A stretch of 64,000 nt of DNA from Planctomycetes bacterium MalM25 (lineage in GTDB: Bacteria; Planctomycetota; Planctomycetia; Pirellulales; Lacipirellulaceae), in assembly GCA_007745835.1 (NCBI GenBank), contig CP036424.1:1759001-1823000 (forward strand), given 5' to 3'. The translations under genes and the position numbers were made by a program. The notes under the pieces are model-generated. The model had not been told where the DNA came from and did no database searches. It worked only from the letters and a program-made list of their open reading frames with translations. This document shows positions 25,947 through 35,019 of the stretch, in pieces (the stretch's first letter is position 1; the number at the start of each line of letters is the position of its first letter).

Positions 25947-26957
25947 ATGTTTCATGAATCCCCAAGCCGCCCCGCAGCACGCGGCTTCACGCTCGTCGAG
26001 CTGCTGGTGGTCATCGCGATCATCGGCATCCTGGTGGCGTTGCTGCTCCCCGCGGTGCAAGCGGCCCGCGAGGCGGCCCGCCGCGCCCAGTGCACGAACA
26101 ACCTGAAGCAGATGGGGTTGGCGTGCCAGAACTTCATGTCGACCTACAACGACAAGCTCCCCTACGGCTACGCGGGGCGGCTCGACTCGCCCCCGCAGCG
26201 CAGCTTCCAGAAGCGGGGCGTCTTCACCGGCTTGCTCGAGTTCATGGAGGAGCAGGCCATCTTCGACCAGATCCAGTTCGACTACGGCGAGAACGGCGTG
26301 CCGAACAACCCGTTCGGCGACCCGTCGAAGTTCAACGTCGTGTCGGGTTTCATCTGCCCCTCGTGGTCGTTTCCTAGCATCTTCGATGAAGCGACTTCGG
26401 GCTTCGACTACCAGAACGGCGCGCTGGTCACCTACGCGGGCAACGGCGGCGCCGCCAACTCGCCCGATGTGAACCTGGTCGGCGGCCAGTACCCGGACAA
26501 CGGAGCCTTCACACTCGAGGAGCTCCCGACCACGCCCCGCATCACCATCAAGGGCCGCCAACGCCGCGGCAGCGAGATCACCGACGGGCAGAGCAAGTCG
26601 GCCCTGGTCGCCGAGTTCATCCACCACAACTGCGACTCGTTCGTCCGCGGAACCTGCACGAAGTTCGCCAACGAGGGCTGGATCGGCAACGTGAGGCCCT
26701 GGTACCTCGCCGGCTTCCAAGCCCGTGCGGACGGCGTGCCTTTCATTTACAGTGTGAAGGAGTTCGAGCTGACCCCGAACACACGCGGGCAAGACACTAA
26801 TATACCCGGATGGAACAAGCTGCCGATGGGGAGCTTCCACCCGGGCGTCACGCAGATCGGCTACATCGACGGCAGCGTGCACACGGTCTCGGACGACATC
26901 GAACTCCGGCTCTATCAAGCCCTGGCGACCGTCAACGGAGGCGAGGTTGGATTCTAA
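25947..26957 (+). CDS. DUF1559 pseudopilin-like protein
   Basis: 336 residues. Starts with a type IV prepilin N-terminus, GFTLVELLVVIAIIGILVALLLPAVQAAREAARR, the standard opening of the planctomycete-expanded DUF1559 family. The cleavage Gly is at residue 13. Typical later landmarks are present: NNLKQMGLACQNF and the C-terminal FHPGVTQIGYIDGSVHTVS. Presumably processed by a prepilin peptidase and located at the cell envelope; role unknown. It overlaps the next gene by 11 bases, so they are probably one operon. Confidence 0.95.
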   Translation: MFHESPSRPAARGFTLVELLVVIAIIGILVALLLPAVQAAREAARRAQCTNNLKQMGLACQNFMSTYNDKLPYGYAGRLDSPPQRSFQKRGVFTGLLEFMEEQAIFDQIQFDYGENGVPNNPFGDPSKFNVVSGFICPSWSFPSIFDEATSGFDYQNGALVTYAGNGGAANSPDVNLVGGQYPDNGAFTLEELPTTPRITIKGRQRRGSEITDGQSKSALVAEFIHHNCDSFVRGTCTKFANEGWIGNVRPWYLAGFQARADGVPFIYSVKEFELTPNTRGQDTNIPGWNKLPMGSFHPGVTQIGYIDGSVHTVSDDIELRLYQALATVNGGEVGF

Positions 26958-27402
26958 CTTCCGCGTCACGCAAGGAATCGCGTTGACTCTCGGGACGGGC
27001 CTGCTCGTGGGCTCACTCGGTTGCGATTCCTCGCCACCGCTCGCCCCGGTGCAGGGCGTCGTGACCTACAACGGCGAGCCGCTCGAGTTCGGCTACGTCA
27101 TGTTCCAGCCCCCCAAGGGCCAGCCCGCGCAGGGCCAGATCGCCGCCGACGGGACCTTCACCCTCGCGACCGAGGGGCACGGACCCGGCGCCTTCCTTGG
27201 CCAGCACCGCGTGAGCGTCTACTGCTACGAGGGCCACCGCCCCGGCGCCGTGGACCCGAACAACCCGAACCAATCGCTCGGCGCCTCGCTGATCCCGCCG
27301 GGCTACTCGCGTGGCGGCATGAGCGGCCTCTCCGCCGAGGTCACCACCGAAGGGCTCAGCGACTTCGCCATCGAACTCAGCTCGCGGGGCCCCGGCCGAT
27401 GA
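26947..27402 (+). CDS. Small lipoprotein with a carboxypeptidase-regulatory-like domain
   Basis: 151 residues. The start is TTG at 26947, preceded by GGAGGCGAGG; it overlaps the end of the DUF1559 gene. The N-terminus (ALTLGTGLLVGSLGC) is hydrophobic and ends in Cys, a lipobox-like site, though the residues before Cys are not perfect. The rest (VQGVVTYNGEPLEFGYVMFQP, DGTFTLATEGHGPGAFLGQHRVSV) has the pattern of the small Ig-like domains placed next to DUF1559 genes in planctomycetes. Function unknown. The stop overlaps the next start (ATGA). Confidence 0.85.
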   Translation: MDSNFRVTQGIALTLGTGLLVGSLGCDSSPPLAPVQGVVTYNGEPLEFGYVMFQPPKGQPAQGQIAADGTFTLATEGHGPGAFLGQHRVSVYCYEGHRPGAVDPNNPNQSLGASLIPPGYSRGGMSGLSAEVTTEGLSDFAIELSSRGPGR

Positions 27403-29123
27403 GCCGCCGCATTCTCCTCGGCTGGCTCGCCGCGCTCACGCTGCTCCGTGTCGCTGTCGCCGACGAGCCGACACGCTACGACGTCGTCATCGCGGGCGGA
27501 TCGACCGCCGCGCTCGCCGCCGCGTTCTCCGCGGCCGACGAGGGCGCCCGCGTCGCGTTGCTCGAACCGACCGACTGGATCGGCGGGCAGCTGACCGCGT
27601 CGGGCGTGCCCGCCGTCGATGAGGCTTGGCACAAGATCCACGCGCCGGCAGGGGGCGAAGCGGCCGACGCGCACGGCGGCTCGGGCCCGTTGTTGCTCAA
27701 CGTGTCGGTCGCGGCGCGCGACCCGCGCAACATGACCCCCTTTCTACGCGACGCCCTCGCGTCGATCGGCAACCCGGGCGGAGGCTGGGTCAGCCGCTAC
27801 TGCTTCGAGCCCCGCACGCTGCTGGACGGTTGGCTGCTGCCACGCGAGCGCGAGCTGGCCGACCGGCTGACCATCTTCCGCGAGACGGTCGTCAAACGGG
27901 TCGAGGCCGACGGACGCCGGACCACCGCGATCGTCGCCATCCAGCGCACGCCCCGGGCCGGCGTGGACGGCTACGAGCGGCTCCCTTCAGAGGAACTCTC
28001 CGATTGGTACTCGCCAGAAGATTCTGCGCGCTTCAAGAAGCGAACGCTCCGCTTCGAGGGCGCGGTCTTCATCGACGCGACCGAGTGGGGCGAGCTGCTC
28101 GCCCTGGCGGACGCGCCGTACTTGCAGGGCGCCGAGCCGAGCGAGGACGCGCTCGCCGGCGACGACCGCCTCGGCCAGGCGACCGTGTACGGCTTCGTCC
28201 AGCGGATGCACGACCGGCCCGTCGACGATCACCCCGCGATCGAGCCCACGCCGGGGCTCGGCTACGGCGCCTACCACGACCGCGACGACGCCTGGCGGAA
28301 GATCTGGACCTACCGCCGCCTGAAAGGAGAGGGCCCCGAGGCTTCGCCCGGCGAGCTCTCGCTCCAGAACTGGGGCTACTCCGGCAAGTTGAAGGAAGGT
28401 GGCAACGACTACCCGTTCGGCTACCTTTTCCTCCCCCGCGAAGCGACCGCCGCCCAGCGCGCCGACTGGCGGGGCGGCGTCCGCCTCGACACGCTCGCCG
28501 GCGCCGAACGTCGCGCGCTCGCCTGGCACGACTGGTTCCGCCACGCCGCGCCCGACGGCATCGACCCCGACCAGATCACCCTCGCGGGCGACGTCTTCGG
28601 CACACGGCACGGCCTCGCCAAGCTCCCTTACATCCGCGATACCCGGCGGTCGATCGGCGTGGGGGGCTTCACGCTGAAGTTCGACGACCTGATCGGCCAC
28701 ATCGAAGAGGGCGAGCTCGACCGCCTGACCGGCACGCCCTTCCCGGACCGCGTCGCCCTCGGCGCGTACCCCGCCGACATCCACCCGCTGATCGGCTACA
28801 CCTACCCGCCGCACGTGCTGGAGAACCACCCGACGCTGCCGTTCTATATCCCATTGCGGGCGCTGACCAGCGACGGCTACGACAACCTGCTGGTCGCGGG
28901 CAAGACGATGGCCCAGACCTTCCTCGCCAACTCAGCGACCCGCCTGCAGCCGATCGAGTGGTCGAGCGGCGCGGCGTGCGGTGTGGTCGCCGCGGACCTA
29001 GCGGAGTCCGGCGCCACGACCGCCGAAGCGTGCGAGGACTACGAGCGCCTCCGCACAAGGATCGCCCCGCACACGCCGATCGATTGGGTGATCCCCGAAG
29101 CGGCGTTGCCGGCGGCTGAGTGA
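27399..29123 (+). CDS. Exported FAD-dependent oxidoreductase
   Basis: 574 residues. Signal-like N-terminus MSRRILLGWLAALTLLRVAVA, then an FAD-binding Rossmann segment YDVVIAGGSTAALAAAFSAADEG with GGSTAA in place of the usual GxGxxG, EPTDWIGGQLTASG, and a C-terminal half with NLLVAGKTMAQTFLANSATRLQP that closes the FAD site. This is the FAD_oxidored (PF12831-type) pattern common in planctomycetes and Bacteroidetes. Substrate unknown. The ATG at 27399 overlaps the TGA of the lipoprotein gene. The frame is open to 27021, but that part overlaps the previous gene. Confidence 0.85.
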   Translation: MSRRILLGWLAALTLLRVAVADEPTRYDVVIAGGSTAALAAAFSAADEGARVALLEPTDWIGGQLTASGVPAVDEAWHKIHAPAGGEAADAHGGSGPLLLNVSVAARDPRNMTPFLRDALASIGNPGGGWVSRYCFEPRTLLDGWLLPRERELADRLTIFRETVVKRVEADGRRTTAIVAIQRTPRAGVDGYERLPSEELSDWYSPEDSARFKKRTLRFEGAVFIDATEWGELLALADAPYLQGAEPSEDALAGDDRLGQATVYGFVQRMHDRPVDDHPAIEPTPGLGYGAYHDRDDAWRKIWTYRRLKGEGPEASPGELSLQNWGYSGKLKEGGNDYPFGYLFLPREATAAQRADWRGGVRLDTLAGAERRALAWHDWFRHAAPDGIDPDQITLAGDVFGTRHGLAKLPYIRDTRRSIGVGGFTLKFDDLIGHIEEGELDRLTGTPFPDRVALGAYPADIHPLIGYTYPPHVLENHPTLPFYIPLRALTSDGYDNLLVAGKTMAQTFLANSATRLQPIEWSSGAACGVVAADLAESGATTAEACEDYERLRTRIAPHTPIDWVIPEAALPAAE

Positions 29124-29355
29124 TCGCATCCGGGTCAGCTTCTTTAGCGCGCCTTCTTGGTAAGCCATCCAAGAACTACGGAAAGTCGGCGAACCCTCTT
29201 GCTGGGTCCGGAGTGCTTCTTGGACCCCTTCCGGGTTTTCCGACAGAGTGGGCAGTGAACTTCATCGCAGCCAGGCAGCTTATCTATGCAAGTTGCTATC
29301 GGCCGGCGTATAAATCCTGAATAAACATTACAAATAACCGCGCAAGGAACGGGGC

Positions 29356-31146
29356 ATGAACGCAGCGGAACCCGTGATCGAAGCGATGACCACGACTTTC
29401 AAGCCGCTGCGCATCTGGCCGGCGATTTTGTTGCTAGCGGGCATGGCGCTGGCGCGGGTCACGCCGATGCTGGTGGAGGACATGCCGTTCGCCGTGGTGA
29501 TGTTCGTGGCGATGGGGCCGCTCGCCTTGGGCCTGCTCGTCCAGCTCTGGTGGCTGATCGCGAGCCGCGCGAGCTGGCGAGAGCGGCTGGTCGGGTTCTT
29601 TGGCGTGGTCGTTGCAGCGGCTGTGGCGATCGGGTTGTCACACAAATCGATGCTCGTTCCCGGGTCGATGCTAGTGACAATCCCGCTCGGCGCCGCCGGC
29701 TTCGGGCTCGGCGCCGCGCTGTGCGGGCGCTGGCTCTCGTTCGACCGGACCTGGGTCGCCCTGTTGCTGGCGGTCGCGGGCTTCGGCTTCGGCGCGATGA
29801 TCCGCAGCGAGGGCGTCTGGGGCGACATGCTGGTCGACTGGAGCTGGCGTTGGGACGCCACTGCCGAAGAGGTGCGCCTCGCGAAGCTCGCCGAGCAACC
29901 CACCGCGGTTGCCGATGAGGCGAGCCGCAACGACGCGCAGCTCGACGCCTGGCTCGCCTCGCCGGAGTGGCCCCAGTTCCGCGGCCCGCGCGGAGACGGC
30001 GCTCAGAACGGGCCGGGCGTCGACACTGGGGCGATCGGCGACTCGCTCGAACCGCTTTGGAAACGCCCGGTCGGGCTCGGATGGTCTTCCTTCTCGGTCG
30101 CCGGCGGCCTGCTCTTCACGCAGGAGCAACGCGGCCCGATGGAGGCCGTCGTCTGCTACGACGCCGAAACGGGCGCCGAGCTTTGGAAGCACGAGGTCGA
30201 GTCGTTCTTCGAGGACTCGATCGGCGGCCACGGCCCCCGCGCCACGCCGACGCTCGCTGGCGGCGCCCTCTACGCGCTGGGTGCGAGCGGCCACCTGATG
30301 CGACTTGATCCGAAGACCGGTGACGAGGTGTGGGCCGTTGACCTGCGCGAGGTCGCCAAGCGGAAGCCCCCGGAGTGGGGCTTCAGCGCCTCGCCGCTCG
30401 TTTATGAATCGAAGGTGATCGTCCACGCGGGCGGTGCAGATGTACTCGGCACGCTCGCCTTCGATACCGAGAATGGCGAACTCGCCTGGTCAGCGCCGGC
30501 GGGGGACCACGCCTACAGCTCGGCTCAGCTCGGAATGATCGTGGGCGAAGAGGTTGTGATGATCCTCACCAACCGGGGCGCCGATCTGCTCTCCCCGACC
30601 ACGGGCGATGTCCGCCTCGCCTACGATTGGACGCACCAGGGGTACCGTGCGTTGCAGCCGCGGCTGGTCGGAGATGCTCTGCTGATGCCAACCGGGCTGG
30701 GAACCGGGACGCGGTTGGTGCGTCTTCAGCCGGACGAACCGGGTTTCGCTGCCGAGGAAGCGTGGACCTCGTTGCGGCTGAAGTCGGACTACAACGACCT
30801 AGTGATCCACAACGGCCACGCGTACGGCTTCGACAACGCGATCTTCACCTGCCTTGACCTGGAGAACGGCGAGCGCGCGTGGCGGCGCGGTGGGCGGTAC
30901 GGCAAGGGGCAGGTCCTTCTCCTCACCGACGAGGATCAGCTGCTCGTGCTCGGCGAAGACGGCGAAGTGATCCTCCTGGAGGCTGACCCGAAGCAACTGA
31001 TCGAACTAGCCCGATTCCAGGCCCTCGAGGGCCGCACCTGGAACCACCCGGTGCTGGTCGGCGACCGCCTCTACGTCCGCAACGCCCAGGAGGCCGCGTG
31101 CTATCGACTGCCGATGAAACCGGCAAGGGGCGTGGCGTCGAATTAG
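29356..31146 (+). CDS. Membrane-anchored PQQ-binding-like beta-propeller protein
   Basis: 596 residues. About four membrane segments lie in residues 15-155 (RIWPAILLLAGMALARV, VMFVAMGPLALGLLVQLWW, and two more). After residue 200 the sequence shows the BamB/PQQ-like blade pattern: CYDAETGAELWKHEVE, LMRLDPKTGDEVWAVDL, LAFDTENGELAWSAP, LTNRGADLLSPTTGDVRLAY, ENGERAWRRGGRYGKGQ. Planctomycetes have many such proteins; a cofactor is not implied. Start ATG at 29356 with AAGGAACGGGG before it. An AT-rich stretch (about 29280-29340) precedes it and may hold its promoter. Confidence 0.88.
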   Translation: MNAAEPVIEAMTTTFKPLRIWPAILLLAGMALARVTPMLVEDMPFAVVMFVAMGPLALGLLVQLWWLIASRASWRERLVGFFGVVVAAAVAIGLSHKSMLVPGSMLVTIPLGAAGFGLGAALCGRWLSFDRTWVALLLAVAGFGFGAMIRSEGVWGDMLVDWSWRWDATAEEVRLAKLAEQPTAVADEASRNDAQLDAWLASPEWPQFRGPRGDGAQNGPGVDTGAIGDSLEPLWKRPVGLGWSSFSVAGGLLFTQEQRGPMEAVVCYDAETGAELWKHEVESFFEDSIGGHGPRATPTLAGGALYALGASGHLMRLDPKTGDEVWAVDLREVAKRKPPEWGFSASPLVYESKVIVHAGGADVLGTLAFDTENGELAWSAPAGDHAYSSAQLGMIVGEEVVMILTNRGADLLSPTTGDVRLAYDWTHQGYRALQPRLVGDALLMPTGLGTGTRLVRLQPDEPGFAAEEAWTSLRLKSDYNDLVIHNGHAYGFDNAIFTCLDLENGERAWRRGGRYGKGQVLLLTDEDQLLVLGEDGEVILLEADPKQLIELARFQALEGRTWNHPVLVGDRLYVRNAQEAACYRLPMKPARGVASN

Positions 31147-31311
31147 ACACGTAGGCTGCAAGCTTGCGCACCCACGATCGCGGTCTTGGCCGGCTCGGAT
31201 CGGCTGTCAATCACGATTCTTGGCCACCCGAGTTGTTTAACGAGGGCCGCGCCCAAACCGCGGCCTGAGGCCGAAAACGGGTGGTTCGCTTCCAACAATT
31301 CGGTTAACCGC

Positions 31312-32160
31312 TCAGCGCGAGCGGGTCAGCTGCTCGATCGGCACGAGCGTGTTGAGGGCTCCCGATTCGAAGCCGGCGAGGTCGAGGGTAACCCGCTTGA
31401 AGCCGAGAGCCAGCAGGTCGCGCACGAGGGGCTCGCGCACCGCGGGATCGGCCAGCCGGGCGATCGACTCGGGCGGCACTTCCAGGCGGGCCAGGTCCCC
31501 CTCGTGGTAGCGGACCCGCAGCTCGCGCAGGCCGAGCGAGCGGAGCCGCTGTTCGGCCGCGTCGATCATGGCGAGCCGCTCGGGCGTGACCTGTTGGCCG
31601 TACGCGATGCGGCTGGCGAGGCAGGGCGCCGCCGGCTTGTCCCACACGGGCAGCCCCCACAGCTTCGCGAGCCGGCGGACGGTCGCCTTGTCGATGCCGA
31701 GTTCGAGCAGCGGGCTGCGGACCGCGTGCTCGTCGGCCGCCCGCATGCCGGGGCGGTGGTCGCCCGTGTCGTCGGCGTTGGCGCCGTTGACGATTCTCCC
31801 GAGGCCGAGTTCCGCCGCGACCCGCTCGACGTGCGTGTACAGCTCGGTCTTGCAGTGGTAGCAGCGGTCGGGCGCGTTGGCTTGGTAGTCGGGGTCGTCG
31901 ATCTCGTCGGTCGGCTGCTCGACGAGCCGGACGCCGATCAGCTCGGCCAGCTCGCGGGCCGTTTCCAGCTCCCCCTCGGCGAGCGCCGGGCCGACGCCGA
32001 TGACCGCGACGGCCCGATCGCCCAGCGCGAGCCGGGCCGCCTTGGCGACGACCGTGCTGTCGACCCCCGCGGAGAACGCCACGGCGCACGGGCCGAGCCC
32101 GCGTAGCGACTCGACGAGCCGTTCGGCGATCGCTTCGGCGGATAGGTCGCCGTGGGGCAT
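31312..32160 (-). CDS. larE: ATP-dependent sulfur transferase LarE
   Basis: 282 residues. PP-loop AFSAGVDSTVVAKAA near residue 30, PDRCYHCKTELY near 97 and APCLASRIAYG near 178 are the LarE signature. In Lactobacillus the last Cys donates its sulfur to pyridinium dicarboxylate, a precursor of the nickel pincer cofactor of lactate racemase; the three-Cys pattern seen here may instead fit the [4Fe-4S] type. LarB and LarC are not in the window. Its start is 4 bases from the stop of the UvrB/C-motif gene, so both are one transcript. Confidence 0.92.
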   Translation of the reverse strand: MPHGDLSAEAIAERLVESLRGLGPCAVAFSAGVDSTVVAKAARLALGDRAVAVIGVGPALAEGELETARELAELIGVRLVEQPTDEIDDPDYQANAPDRCYHCKTELYTHVERVAAELGLGRIVNGANADDTGDHRPGMRAADEHAVRSPLLELGIDKATVRRLAKLWGLPVWDKPAAPCLASRIAYGQQVTPERLAMIDAAEQRLRSLGLRELRVRYHEGDLARLEVPPESIARLADPAVREPLVRDLLALGFKRVTLDLAGFESGALNTLVPIEQLTRSR

Positions 32161-32164
32161 CGGT

Positions 32165-32968
32165 TCAGGCGGTGGGGGGCGGTGGGTTCTCGAGCCGCTC
32201 TAGCTCGTCGCGCAGGTTGGCGGCCTCCTCGTAGTGCTCGGCTTCGATCGCTTCGTTTAGCCGTTGCCGGAGCTTCTCGATCGGGTCGTCGGCCTCGTCG
32301 GGCGAGGGGAGGCCCCGCTGGCCGCGGCCGGCGACTTCGCGGCGCCAACGTCGCAGGAAGGTCAACTCGTTGACCTGGTCGGCTTGTTCGGAGCGGTTGT
32401 AGTCGGAGAGGAACGCCTCGATCCGCTCGACCGCCCGGTCGATCGCCGCGAGCCCCGCCTCCTCGTCGCCCGCGTCGAGCAGCGGCGTCGCCACGGCTCG
32501 GGCGTGCATCATGATGACGTACGGCCGCCACTGATCGAACTGCAGCTTGTCCCGTTCGAGCCGCGCGTGGTCGCGCACGAAGTTGATGAGCTGGAGGTTC
32601 CGCTCGGTGTCGCGGGCGCACAGCTCGTACTTCTTGAGCGCCCAAAAGCTGATGTACCGGTGGTAGTACTGCACGCCCTCGCGGAGCAGCTCGGCGCAGT
32701 CTTCGGGCGCGAGCTGGTAGGGGGCGCCGTCGGGGTGGGCCGTGTCGTGCTCGGCCTGGCGGGCGCGGTGCAGGTCGAGCCACGAGTCGAAGTCCTCGAT
32801 GCGGCGGCCGTCGGGGCGGCCGTCCCGCTCGAACTGCATGAGGCCCAGGTCGAGTCGCAGCTGGACCTTCTCGCGCCCGTCCTCGCCTTCGACTAGGCGG
32901 ACGGTGACCTCTTCGGGATGGAACTCCCAGTCGCGCAGCACGTGGGTGATGTCGAGGGTCACGTCCAT
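32165..32968 (-). CDS. UvrB/UvrC-motif-containing protein
   Basis: 267 residues from MDVTLDITHVLRDWEFH. The C-terminus PIEKLRQRLNEAIEAEHYEEAANLRDELERLE is a UVR motif, the helical hairpin of UvrB and UvrC used for protein contacts. The rest is acidic and helical (YYHRYISFWALKKYEL, RDHARLERDKLQFDQW), with no nuclease residues evident. Homologues with this layout occur in planctomycetes; the function is unknown. Co-transcribed with larE (4-base gap). Confidence 0.85.
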   Translation of the reverse strand: MDVTLDITHVLRDWEFHPEEVTVRLVEGEDGREKVQLRLDLGLMQFERDGRPDGRRIEDFDSWLDLHRARQAEHDTAHPDGAPYQLAPEDCAELLREGVQYYHRYISFWALKKYELCARDTERNLQLINFVRDHARLERDKLQFDQWRPYVIMMHARAVATPLLDAGDEEAGLAAIDRAVERIEAFLSDYNRSEQADQVNELTFLRRWRREVAGRGQRGLPSPDEADDPIEKLRQRLNEAIEAEHYEEAANLRDELERLENPPPPTA

Positions 32969-33039
32969 CCTTGTGGGCGGGCGAATCGAAGGGGTGTGCC
33001 CTCCGATCCTAGCGGATGACGCCCCAAAGGCTATCCGCT

Positions 33040-34104
33040 CTAGCTGGCGGCCGTGTCGCGACGGCGGGGTTCGAGCGCCTTCGTGTTGCGCTCGACGCCC
33101 AGGATGATCGTCTTCTGGTGCAGGCCGTCGGCGCTGCTGGCGATGACCGGGATCACCTGCCGGCGGTCCGGGAAGGGGAGCTTCACGGCAAAGGCGCCAT
33201 CCTCCCGGACGGCGATCGGCTCGCCCTGGATGGTCAGGTGGGCGTGCGGGGCGGTCGCGCCGCGGACGACCAGCTCGGCGTCGATCTCGACGTTCAGCGA
33301 CGCCGGTCCCGGCAGGCCGGCGCCGTTGATGAAGCGGGTCTCGGTCGGGCGGCCGAGCGGCCGGCGGAGACGCTCTTCTAAGGCCTGACGCAGCTCGTCG
33401 CTCGGGCCGCCGTTGGAGTACCCGCCCGACAGGGCGTACACGCGGTCGGCGTTGCGGGCGACGTCCGACCAGGCGTGGTCTTGCGGCTCAGCGACGCCCG
33501 GCTCGGGGGTTTGAACCTCGTTGCTGCGGACCAGGCTGTAGAAGACGCCCGTCAGATCAACGTAGCCGATCTCGACGCGGTACTTGCTGGGCGGATCGGA
33601 GACATCGAGGTACCAGTGCCCGACGCCGCCGTGGATCTTGAATTGCCGCGTGGAGGCGACCGCGCCGTCGTCTCCCAGGCGGCCGAGCCGCAGCACCGGC
33701 GTGGCGCCGTGCCAGTGCTGGCCGAGGGCGGTCTTCGCCCGGCTAACGCTCGTCGGCGTGATCTCCCAATTGGCCTGCAGCCAGAAGGGGTCGCGAACCA
33801 GCAGCACGAGCTGATCGCGCTCCGCCGTGGGGGTCGGGGTGCTGAGATCTTGCATCCGTTGCCGCTGCTGCTGCATGGCGGCCAGCCGCCGCTGGGTGGC
33901 GGTGGGACGCGGTTTGCGGGCCGGTGGCGTTTCGCGGCGGGCGGCCTTCGGCTCGCTCGGGGCCTCTTTCCCCTGGACGCCGAGGCCAGCCAGGGCGGAG
34001 ATGAGATCGTCTTTGCGCATCGAATGCCAGCCAGAGACCCCCCGCTTGCGAGCCATCTGGGCGAGGTCTTTCGCGGTGTAAGAGCGGAGCTTAGCTGGCG
34101 TCAT
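33040..34104 (-). CDS. DUF4912 domain protein with a Rho-N/SAP-like N-terminus
   Basis: 354 residues. Residues 1-40, LRSYTAKDLAQMARKRGVSGWHSMRKDDLISAL, are a SAP/Rho-N-like nucleic-acid-binding hairpin. A linker rich in Lys, Arg, Pro and Gln follows. About residues 95-200 read LVRDPFWLQANWEITPTSV, then WHGATPVLRLGRLGDDG, FKIHGGVGHWYLDV, the DUF4912 pattern. The C-terminal half has further beta-rich parts (LVVRGATAPHAHLTIQGEP). Function unknown. Divergent from the ATP synthase operon. Confidence 0.85.
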   Translation of the reverse strand: MTPAKLRSYTAKDLAQMARKRGVSGWHSMRKDDLISALAGLGVQGKEAPSEPKAARRETPPARKPRPTATQRRLAAMQQQRQRMQDLSTPTPTAERDQLVLLVRDPFWLQANWEITPTSVSRAKTALGQHWHGATPVLRLGRLGDDGAVASTRQFKIHGGVGHWYLDVSDPPSKYRVEIGYVDLTGVFYSLVRSNEVQTPEPGVAEPQDHAWSDVARNADRVYALSGGYSNGGPSDELRQALEERLRRPLGRPTETRFINGAGLPGPASLNVEIDAELVVRGATAPHAHLTIQGEPIAVREDGAFAVKLPFPDRRQVIPVIASSADGLHQKTIILGVERNTKALEPRRRDTAAS

Positions 34105-34614
34105 CTTGACGGGCGGGGGAGAGAGGAAGGCCGGCGAGGCTGCCGGTCGGCGTGGCGATCGCCACGGTCGCGGGCGGGAGGGTTGTGCAGAACCTTTAGA
34201 ATAAGCGGAGTGCGGTGTTTGGGCAAATTATTCCCCTCGTTCCGAATATCGAGAACAAGTGCTGTAAATGCTTTTTGTGTAAGGGTTTGCAACGAACGCT
34301 TAAGTCCATCGCCCCGAGCTCCGATGCCTGCCTACACGGACACACGCCAACCGACTCCTGGTCGGGGCGGCGGGGCTCGTTGTTCCCGGTTTGCTGTGGC
34401 GTAACCCACCGTCAGGTCGAAAGTTGCGTCGTCAGCGAATACTTTGTGAAAAAAGGCACGAATTGCCATTCAGCCCGTTGACGGACGCCTGACTCGCCGC
34501 GACGATAGCGGCCTCAAAAGAACCATTCTGCCGCCCGACGGACCGTTAAACACCAGCCGAAACGCTTGGCTCCCCCGCCAAACCTCCCTCCCCGCTGCTA
34601 GCTCCTTCCCCTTC
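34105..34614. other. Long non-coding region before the ATP synthase operon
   Basis: Between the divergent DUF4912 gene and atpI no convincing gene is seen. The stretch from about 34195 to 34470 is much less GC-rich than its surroundings. An 88-codon open frame at 34215-34481 has an unusual Cys/Ser-rich composition and no family match, and I treat it as chance. Promoters for both flanking units must be here. Confidence 0.6.
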
Positions 34615-35016
34615 ATGAAGGCGATCGTCTCCAACCGCCCGATGCTGCTCGGCGCCAGCCCGCTCGCTGCGGTCGCTGCGCCGGTTGTGGCGATGGCTTG
34701 GTGGTTGGCCGGGAGCGAGGGCTTGGGCGTGGCGGTGGTCGGCGTGCTGGCGGCCGTGGTGATCTACTTCGCCTCGGAGCTCTTTGTCGCTCTGACCGGC
34801 GTGGCCCAGCCGCTGGAGCGGTTGATGCTCGGCATGCTGATCCGCGGTGGTGGCGGCCTCGCTGCCGTGACGGCGGGTGTCTTCGCCGCGGGCGGAGAGC
34901 CGAAGCTCGTGGCGCTCGTGGCCTTGCCGTTGTACGCGGCCTTGGTGGTGGGCGAGATCCTCACTGCCCTAAGCCTGCAATCGGCTGGGCCGCACTCTGT
35001 TGGAGATGGGGACTGA
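34615..35016 (+). CDS. Putative ATP synthase subunit I (AtpI-like)
   Basis: 133 residues with four hydrophobic segments (about 10-32, 36-55, 68-92, 97-118) and the position directly before atpB. AtpI-like proteins help assemble the c-ring. The sequence itself carries no clear motif, so the call rests on topology and location. ATG at 34615; no Shine-Dalgarno sequence is evident. It ends 3 bases before the atpB start, and the two are probably co-translated. Confidence 0.7.
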   Translation: MKAIVSNRPMLLGASPLAAVAAPVVAMAWWLAGSEGLGVAVVGVLAAVVIYFASELFVALTGVAQPLERLMLGMLIRGGGGLAAVTAGVFAAGGEPKLVALVALPLYAALVVGEILTALSLQSAGPHSVGDGD

Positions 35017-35019
35017 CGC

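Noticed and set aside
29204-29227. GGGTCC/GGACCC hairpin after the FAD oxidoreductase
   Set aside because: Stem of only six bases with a 12-base loop and no T-run; too weak for a terminator call.
34215-34481. An 88-codon frame before atpI
   Set aside because: Composition is unlike any protein family I know, the stretch is AT-rich and likely regulatory, and no ribosome-binding site is seen.
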